This document shows, in pieces, positions 57,401-64,000 of a DNA stretch of 64,000 nt. Position numbers and translations under genes: made by a program. Source of the stretch: Aurelia coerulea (lineage: Eukaryota; Cnidaria; Scyphozoa; Semaeostomeae; Ulmaridae); assembly GCA_039566865.1 (NCBI GenBank), contig CM076943.1, positions 38,634,663-38,698,662 of the forward strand, read 5' to 3'. The notes beneath the pieces were generated by a model. It made no database searches. It was not told where the DNA came from and was given only the letters and a program-made list of their open reading frames with translations. The first letter of the stretch is position 1, and each line of letters opens with the position of its first letter.

Positions 57401-60400
57401 TTCAAGCATAAATTTGAATACTTGCACCGTTGGATCATAAAACCTATCGACCGTTGATAGGTTACCACTGTGCTCCAAGAATGGCGTGCTTTTAAGTGTT
57501 GGCCAAATGGAACTATATGTCTTGTTCTCATGGTGGGAATGTTCATCACTTTGCCATAGTGATAATAGAAATTCAAGGTGGATGAGTCGTTCAGCGGCAG
57601 TGAAATGATAAAAATTTGGCAGAAACACTTCAACATAAACGGAGCAGACATCTTTGTTGGCAAGACCGAGCCATCTATGCAGATGATTCAGCCGCATACT
57701 TACTTTGATCAAAAGTATGCTGTGTTGGTGCACTAAACTTTCAATACCAGCATGGGGTAGGCTAGCAGGAACCAAATACACTGATGCAGCATTCTCCAAT
57801 GATCTCAGTTTCCCACTTAAATCTTCATAAATTGGCAATTCTTTCAGCTTCGGTCGATTTTCATTTTTTATGCGCTGCAAACAATCCACAAAGAATTCTA
57901 ACAGTCGCTCAGCCATTTCATTGCTCATACTTCTGATGCATGGGCTCTGCCTTTCATTTTCATAGTGCAGCGCATGGAGGAGCGAATTCGGATCTTCAGT
58001 TGTCCCAATGAGCTTTTGGACGAAATCCTTAGTCTGCCTTTGATATCCGTCGTCAATCAGATGATTGGCAGGTTGCAGCAATCCAGCAGCTTTCGCAACA
58101 TCAGTCATTCTATCAGCGACATGAATGACATTTGAAGCTTTGCTGATCTCTATCAATGACAATGATTTTTCCCAACTGCTCCCCCTAGCACTACATCTTT
58201 CCACTGGAAGTAAACACCACTGAGCCAATGGCTGGATAAATTCATTTGGGGGCTGTACAGGTATGGATGCTTCTTGGGTCCTCTGAAGTCGCCGCCTGTT
58301 TTCAATGGCACTGTAACGTCTGGATACAAAATTCCAAAACAATTTTAACCAACCTTCTCTTGGTAGTAAGTTTGAACACGAAATTGATTCCGTAATTTGT
58401 ACTTCTCCTTTGTCTTGAAGAGCATCACCAATCTCTTGGTTAAGAAATTCGTTTAGCTTCTCCAATGTGAGCATTTGTACCGGACCACTTTCTTCAAGCT
58501 TGTACTTCACCAATAGTTGTTTAGTATCTGCATGGAGAGAAATGTTTCGTAGCGTTGGGCATAGCTCTGGTAAATCATTGTAGTAGACAACTCTACGACT
58601 TTCAAATATTCGCAGCATTCCATCATCTGTTAAGAGTAGCGGCAAGCCTTCTAGATCAATATTCTCATCCACGCTGCAATATTTGAGCAAAGAGCGGACA
58701 GTGTTGACATCACGCAGAATTGTATTCTCAATGGGGGCTGGCAATATAAGCACATCATTTGTCCTTGCTTTTAAAAAGCTAGCCACAGTGGCCGGACTTA
58801 GCCGTTGGATGATCTTATCGGACTCATGTGTCCCCTCGCACTCATCAAAGCCATGGACGATGTGAGAAGGGACATCGTATAGATTCATTCTTGATGTTAT
58901 CAATGCATCACAGATATTTGAGATCTCATCTTGACTGAAATATGTGCCTTTGAATTGAAAGTAAGGCAAGTAGAACTGCTTATTCGGTGAATTGGGAGGG
59001 CAAAAATTAATCTCTAAAATTGGCTGCATTGTTGAGGAAAGTTTTAATACAGGCATTACTTCAACATTCTGCTCAGCTAATTGTTGGAAAAGCATTTTGA
59101 TAAGATCTTTGTCGTATTCATGAGCCTTGTCATTGCTTGAAATTCTTGGAAAATAACTGAAGTATTTCACCAATTCCCTAGGATGCGAAACATATCTGGA
59201 GGGACGGTGTATGGTTCCTGTCGAATGTTGACATGGCTGAGATTTGTGACCTTCGGCATTTGGATAAGTGTTTCTGAGGATATCTCTGCAATCCTTGTTT
59301 CTAACATCAATCCTAACTTCACTTGCAAGTTGTCGAATTAGCTCCACATAACATGGTACGATGCATCTCTCTATGACGTAGTAATTCCAAACAGTCTGGA
59401 AAGTATCTTTTGAGTACCAAAGGCGCCGTCGTGATTCATAATCAAGGATGAATTTACCGTTGATATGCACTGGTAGACTGCTGCATACAGCAAGGGGTAG
59501 GAGGCAGTAGACTTTACCAGGGTCAAAGGCGTGACCATATTCCTCCATCTTGCACGCAATTCCACCCATGGGAAATATTGGTAACCTTTTGGCAGCGTAC
59601 TGTTCCTCTAAGATTGGTGGTAACCCTTGCCTGTTTACAGAAGCACATTTCTGAATCACTCTCCATTTAGAGCTACGATTCTGGGAGTCAACAAGCCGAA
59701 TCTCGTGTCCATGTGGGATATAGCTCAATGGGGCATTAATTCTGTCGTTGCTGATGAATTTTGAAAGGACATTGATTTCCAGATTTAATGCATTTGGTGC
59801 TGCATCACTTGATGTCTGTGCTCGAACGGAGAAAACTTCCGTCTCTTTACCTGTCTTGTCGATATCTACCAGTGCAACGGATTTAACATGTCTTAAGAAC
59901 AAGATTGCTTCAGGTCCTTCTTGTTGAAACATTCTAAACATTCTTTTCACATCCCCGACCGTGGTTGGCTTTTCTTTTATCCGTGATATTGATGCCATTT
60001 CTGCATTTCTCAGCGGCAAACGAAAAATTGCTGATTTTTCTTCTTTCAATGCATTTGGCAAAAACGTTTGGTGGATATGAGGAAAATATTCCTTGAGATA
60101 TTCTCTTGCGTCTTGGAACATTCGGCCTGGCTCTGCTTTTGAGCATTCATCAAGGAATGTCGTATGAGGATCAAATACACACAAAGCACTGTCAGTGTCA
60201 CCAATGTCGATCGATGTCAATAAACATGGCACATCTGTCACGTGATAAACAACATTGAAGCCAATTCCATACTGCCCTGTCTTTTGAGCATCGTCTGACT
60301 TGCTGCCTTCTCCCAGATTTTGAATACCAGCTAAGTCTGCTTCGGTAAAAGGAGCATCGTTGAAGACTATAAGTGCTGGTCCTTGAAGGGCCTTCCAAGC

Positions 60401-63400
60401 ATCTCCGAAAACCCGCTCTTTGGGATGATTTCTTTCATCCAAAATGAATTTCACTTCATTTGCACCGGCATCATCAGCATTCTGCAGCAATTCATAGAGA
60501 ATTTGCATTTCAGCTGGGTATGCCTCTAAAATTCTCTTCAGACGTACTGTCAATTTTTCATGTTGTCCGAAAGGTATTCCTCTTGACTGACTTGTGATTG
60601 ATTCTGATCTGGCAGTCTTTGCACCGAGATTAAGTGCAAGCTGATGGGGTATAGTTGTATGCAAGTACTTCTTTGTTGGGTCAGATTTCATCCATACCTT
60701 TTCTTTCACAAGAACGATTTCCATTGGGTGCAATATACCTTTTTCGTCCGGTAGTTGAATGGAACTTGAAATGGCATGAGCCTCGTTGTTGATGGATTCT
60801 AGCAGGTTTCGAACGAGTGTTAGCTGATCCTTTGTTAAATTCGCTTCACCTACAATGCTTTTCAATGTATCCAGAGCAGTGATATAGTCATCAAAGAAAA
60901 ATTTCTGTTTGACATTTAGCACATGGAGCAGATTAAGAAAAGTTGTTTTTAGGCTAACTGGCAGTTTGTAAAGACATGGCGGAGAGATGTAGGCTTGATC
61001 GAATGCTACCTGGTCTGGTCTGACCAATTTGCAATCATCTGTGAGAATGATAGGTTTGTGTCCCAGCTTCTGGCCTATCTCATTTTCACAGCCGGGCAGC
61101 ACTCTGTTGAGATACAAATATATGCTTTGAAATATATGCTGAATCCCCACCATCGGCCAATCATCTATTTCCTGACTTGAGATCAAATCTACTTGAGTAA
61201 CAATATCGTCAACTGTCATATCAATTCGAATTCCAAGTGCTTTACAGACCTCGTCACTTAGTTTGCCAGTCTTGTCTTCGTCGATGATGTAAGAGTGGCA
61301 ACCTACCCAATTCTCGAATTGACACATGAAGGTCTCAACTGGAGCATGAAATATGCATCGTCTGTCTGCACCTTTCCATGGAAGGTTCCCCCATGAGACA
61401 GGTCTCTTCTTTACCGGTAGAAATTTCAAAACAGACCATTCATTTTGCAAAGACTGTTCGACCGTTGTGGACTGCAACATGTTTGTTTGCCTAGCAGTAG
61501 AGAGTCCATTTTGGTCACTTTTCATTTTTTCAGTTACGAGACCAAGTAACTTCTTAACTCGTTCATAGGCAAAATCAATTCGGTTTTGATTTTCCAAACT
61601 CTGGATAGTCCTTGCACGGCTCAGCAGCAGTTCCCATGAAACTTTGTCAGATACCATTCCAAGTTTCTCAAGGATAAATAAACTGAATCGGGAATGGAAA
61701 ATCTTGGTTGGAAATACTTCTTCTTCGACTTCAAAAAGGCCTGCAGCCTTGCTTGAAGGATGTACAAGGCTGGATGGTAGCTTCAAGTGACCATGTGGTT
61801 GTGTAGGGATGCACTCATTGCCTCTTAAGGCAGATGAAATTTCTTCATCATCACTGTAATCAATGATGGCATGCATTAGAATCTTGTCCCTCTGCTCAAC
61901 TGACAATTCAGATCTCTTAATATTTGGCATGAAGATTGTCGTGAAAAATTTGGCAAAATCAATCATTTTGTTGTCCAGTTCTTGTGGAAATCCAGCTTCT
62001 CTGATGTCCTTAGTGACTTTCTCAGGAACGTTTACAATGATGCTTGATTGGCTGAAACCGAACGCGATGTCTCCCATGATTTCTCTCAATTCTTCGTCAG
62101 TAATGTCTGGAGTTATGATCTTGATTTTTGACCAGGTGAGCCATTGTACTCCTCGTGGATCCGGGAAAACCCTCTTTTCTTCTCTCATTACTCCCTGATA
62201 GAAGGCCTTGACCAACGTCTCATGGTACGCTCCAACATTTGAAGTAGTATTCATCGTCATTGATGGCCACAACTTGTACCATATATCTACTTCTCTGACG
62301 CTTGCTATGCGAGTTAAATCTTCAAGGGTACCAAGATATGCTGTTTTGACAGGACCTGACATCAAGACGTGATTCCAGCTTGTTTCTAAGTTTGTGCCAC
62401 TCTTTTCATCTTCACTTGCCCATTGAAGTGTCTTACGATGACTTGTTACTGCAAATGTGCCATTTATATGGACAGGAAGCCCACTGGGAATCGGCAAGGG
62501 CAAAAAGCAAAAGAAATACCCTTTGGTACTGGTTTCAATCTCTTGGTGCTGATACTGGCAATCATTTTTCTCTGAGATCTGAACAGCAACAGATGATACG
62601 GGATTCAGTTTTGGATTATTCATGGCCATTTGTAAGCAGTCATTCGAAAAGTCAATTACAGAATGTAGCAACCATAACTCTTTTGCTTGCAGATTTGGAA
62701 GTGACAAATATTTCTTTGCTCGTTCTGATGCACTCTGTTCAACGACAACAACAGTGCATTCATGGTCTGGTTGAAATACTCGTTGCTGCATACTCTGTGC
62801 CACAGCTTTATCAACCAGCAGAGCTGACTTCTCAATAATGTTGACGGAGTTACTTGGTGCACTTCTAAGCAGCTTTGCTTCAAGATTGGGGGTAAAAGTT
62901 GTCTTTGAAATGCCCAGCAAGAATTGCATCTCCCTTGGGTCTGACAATTCCATTCCGAGATGAAAGAACTTAACCTCTTTCACATTTTGCGTGAATAAAA
63001 GCAATTTGTTACATTCTTCAGCAAACTTTTGAAGCAGTAAAATAATTTCCTCTTTGTTGTAAACAAGCTGTTTGATGTCACTGCGAATCGCTTGTTCCTT
63101 TGTTCTGAGGGGAAATCTGAACAGTGTTCCTTTGAAGACTTCATAGTTGTTTCTCAAACTCGCATCCATGCCAAAGACTCCATCGTAGATTTTGATCTGA
63201 TCTTCAAATAGTTTCAAACGACTTCTTTTAGAACCAAGTGGAATTTTGATGCCAGGTTTTGACTTATTTTTTATTGCGCTTCCGAGATTTGTCAAATGTG
63301 GGTCAAAAATCACAAGCTGGTCGTTACTGATGAAACTTGGTACATCTGTAATGTTATATACAGCATTAAAACCAAGACCAAATCTTCCAATTTTGCCTCT

Positions 63401-64000
63401 CTTATCTTCTTTAGTGGCACCACTTAACTTGACAATGTTCTCAAAGTCTTCCTTGCTAAAGGCAGCGTTGTTGTAGGCCCAAAGAGCTGGACCTTGAAAT
63501 TCTTTCATTGCTGGATCAATCAATAACTTTTGTTTATCCAAATTTTGTCTTTCATCATAAAGTAACTTCACTTCTGTGGCTCCAGCATCATCAGCATTTT
63601 GAATAAGCTCCTTAACGATTGCCAGGCCATCACCATAATCCTTCAGTAGCCTGTTGATGCGTCGAGTCAGAGGCTCAGACTGACCATATTCTTCAAACAC
63701 ACCGAGGTCTTCGGCTCCAATTAGTTTGTTGGTGATGCTTCTTATTCCAATAGCTTTGGCAATATCTTCTGTGATGCATTCATGTACGCAGTGAATCTCC
63801 TCTTCCATTTCTGACTGAATGTCTTCACTGCTGAGCTGTAAGCATGAACTGTATACGGTCTTGCTTGCTTCGACTAGCCTCAGTGCCTCACCTGCAGAAG
63901 TTGCAATAGGAATGAGGATACTATCACGAACAGTCTCCGAATGTTCTCTGTTACTAAGAATAGCGATGATTTGTTTGCAAATTCCAAGATCTTTCGAGAC
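51203..64000 (-). CDS. SACS: Sacsin-like co-chaperone (two exons seen; 5' end beyond window)
   Basis: Sacsin is a giant cytosolic co-chaperone linked to intermediate-filament and mitochondrial organisation. The window holds 3,145 residues (human sacsin 4,579). The giant exon has no stop or frameshift in 9,147 nt and is still open at the right edge, so the ATG at 63808 is internal. Domains, numbered from 63808: sacsin/Hsp90-like repeat with ELIQNADDAGAT (67-78) and GRFGLGFNAVYNITDVPSF (141-159); a second repeat with ELLQNADDAGAN (about 1105) and GQYGIGFNVVYHVTDVPC; a YVAYEVEDPA block before the J domain; a DnaJ domain with LKWHPDKN (HPD at 55244-55252, residue 2853), which recruits Hsp70; and a HEPN domain that starts EARRWFRQAKCDLDAAM and is completed by the next exon (LLLLARELDTLLGN, MRYPNNW, TPHDKYT). 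A third ATPase-like repeat and the ubiquitin-like domain of vertebrate sacsin would lie off the right edge. Invertebrates often have several sacsin-like genes, so one-to-one orthology is not proven. Confidence 0.93.
51494..52635. other. SACS last intron, left part, no gene seen
   Basis: Intronic DNA with no recognised element. A short tandem CAGTATTG occurs near 52285-52305. Confidence 0.5.
52636..52862. mobile_element. Harbinger-type MITE 1 in SACS intron
   Basis: TTA flanks both ends (52633-52635, 52863-52865). The inverted ends share CACACGATGCCGGCACATTT on the left and, as complement of the right, GACACGATGCCGGCACATTT, then GAAAACGGTG. Internal GAAAACGG units recur. A shorter relative lies 70 bp away. 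Confidence 0.8.
52933..53070. mobile_element. Harbinger-type MITE 2 in SACS intron
   Basis: TAA flanks both ends (52930-52932, 53071-53073). The ends are GATTGCGTTCACACGATGCC and, as complement of the right, GACTGCGTCCACACGATGCC. At 138 bp it is almost all palindrome and is a deletion relative of MITE 1, inserted independently since it has its own 3-bp duplication. Confidence 0.82.
53190..54190 (+). pseudogene. 5'-truncated LINE, RT C-terminal fragment in SACS intron
   Basis: The frame is open from about 53195 to TAG at 54042 and starts around the RT catalytic box (YADDSSVYY, 53212-53238). It continues with LKRCLQGNKLSLNVLKTQ, YLAMIIDRNLDWEEQV, GIVEPHFRFCCSVWG, LQKLQNRAARIVTKG and ISFRGPKLWNQLEPDAKH. 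After a 3' UTR of about 110 bp it ends in (ATGAA)n repeats (54165-54190). The missing RT fingers and endonuclease make it inactive. It is a different LINE family from 32454, antisense to SACS. Confidence 0.9.
54430..54815. mobile_element. Palindromic MITE next to the SACS splice donor
   Basis: GTTTATAAAGTACCGTTTT then TATATCGGACT at the left pairs with the complement of the right end, CGTTTACAAGATACCGTTTT, then CATATCGGATT. Imperfect second-level repeats (GTTTACACGAAGACGC) lie inside. The exact termini and target duplication are not clear. The right end is about 40 bp from the giant exon. Confidence 0.5.
54854..64000 (-). CDS. SACS: SACS giant exon (partial)
   Basis: Open in one frame from the right edge to WVCFQCYQ at 54854, where CAG is followed by gtaaga. 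Upstream of the internal ATG at 63808 the frame reads ALRLVEASKTVYSSCLQLSS, which resembles the linker of sacsin repeats and confirms that the exon continues. Reading through the donor would add only RGWPFL and a stop, which is the artefactual end of the simple open frame. Very long coding exons are typical of SACS genes. Confidence 0.95.

Noticed and set aside
62380..62838. 152-codon plus-strand frame
   Set aside because: It is antisense to the SACS giant exon and resembles nothing; SACS homology on the other strand is clear.
63808..64000. The ATG at 63808 as the SACS start codon
   Set aside because: The frame remains open upstream to the window edge with sacsin-like sequence, and the first part of the protein is missing.
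1..64000. A novel defence, toxin or biosynthetic gene cluster
   Set aside because: All recognisable coding sequence belongs to PIBF1, sacsin or transposable elements; nothing suggests a cluster.

Overview
This is AT-rich nuclear DNA from an invertebrate animal, probably a cnidarian-like marine invertebrate. The genes have GT-AG introns of 1-6 kb, the non-coding DNA is saturated with short palindromic DNA transposons, and the LINE fragments are of jockey/CR1-like type. The species cannot be fixed from sequence alone.

Two conserved genes, both on the minus strand and both running off the window, account for all convincing host coding sequence. (1) PIBF1/CEP90, a centriolar-satellite and ciliogenesis coiled-coil protein, occupies 1191-31655. 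Thirteen exons can be joined in frame from the start codon, giving 685 codons; the last roughly 70 residues should lie beyond the left edge. (2) A sacsin-like (SACS) co-chaperone occupies 51203-64000. It has one giant exon of at least 9,147 bp, with two sacsin/Hsp90-type ATPase-like repeats, a DnaJ domain and the start of a HEPN domain, then a 3.4-kb intron, then a 97-codon last exon that completes HEPN. Its N-terminal part is beyond the right edge.

Everything else is repeats, region by region. 1-31 kb: PIBF1 introns carrying mariner-, MULE-, Harbinger-, hAT- and TTAA-type non-autonomous elements, a tRNA-derived SINE candidate, an antisense LINE relic with a 12-copy 127-bp array made from its reverse-transcriptase region, and a 64-bp hairpin minisatellite. 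31.7-37.4 kb: a 5'-truncated but open LINE, a 122-128-bp satellite and a decayed LINE 3' end. 37.4-37.6 kb: a possible promoter with E2F-like and NRF1-like sites and a minus-strand splice donor, perhaps the untranslated first exon of PIBF1. 37.9-47 kb: G-tract-bounded elements, a roughly 5.9-kb fold-back palindrome carrying a hAT-like and a piggyBac-like insertion, and a second, inverted copy of the satellite. 47-51 kb: a MULE-type MITE and a TTAA element. 51.5-54.8 kb: the SACS intron, with two Harbinger-type MITEs and a LINE 3' fragment.

I found no bacterial-type operon, CRISPR array or defence system. The most unusual material is the repeat biology: the RT-derived satellite, the poly-G-ended transposon family with 8-bp target duplications, and the fold-back palindrome. 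All homology calls are from recall of protein families; no database search was possible.
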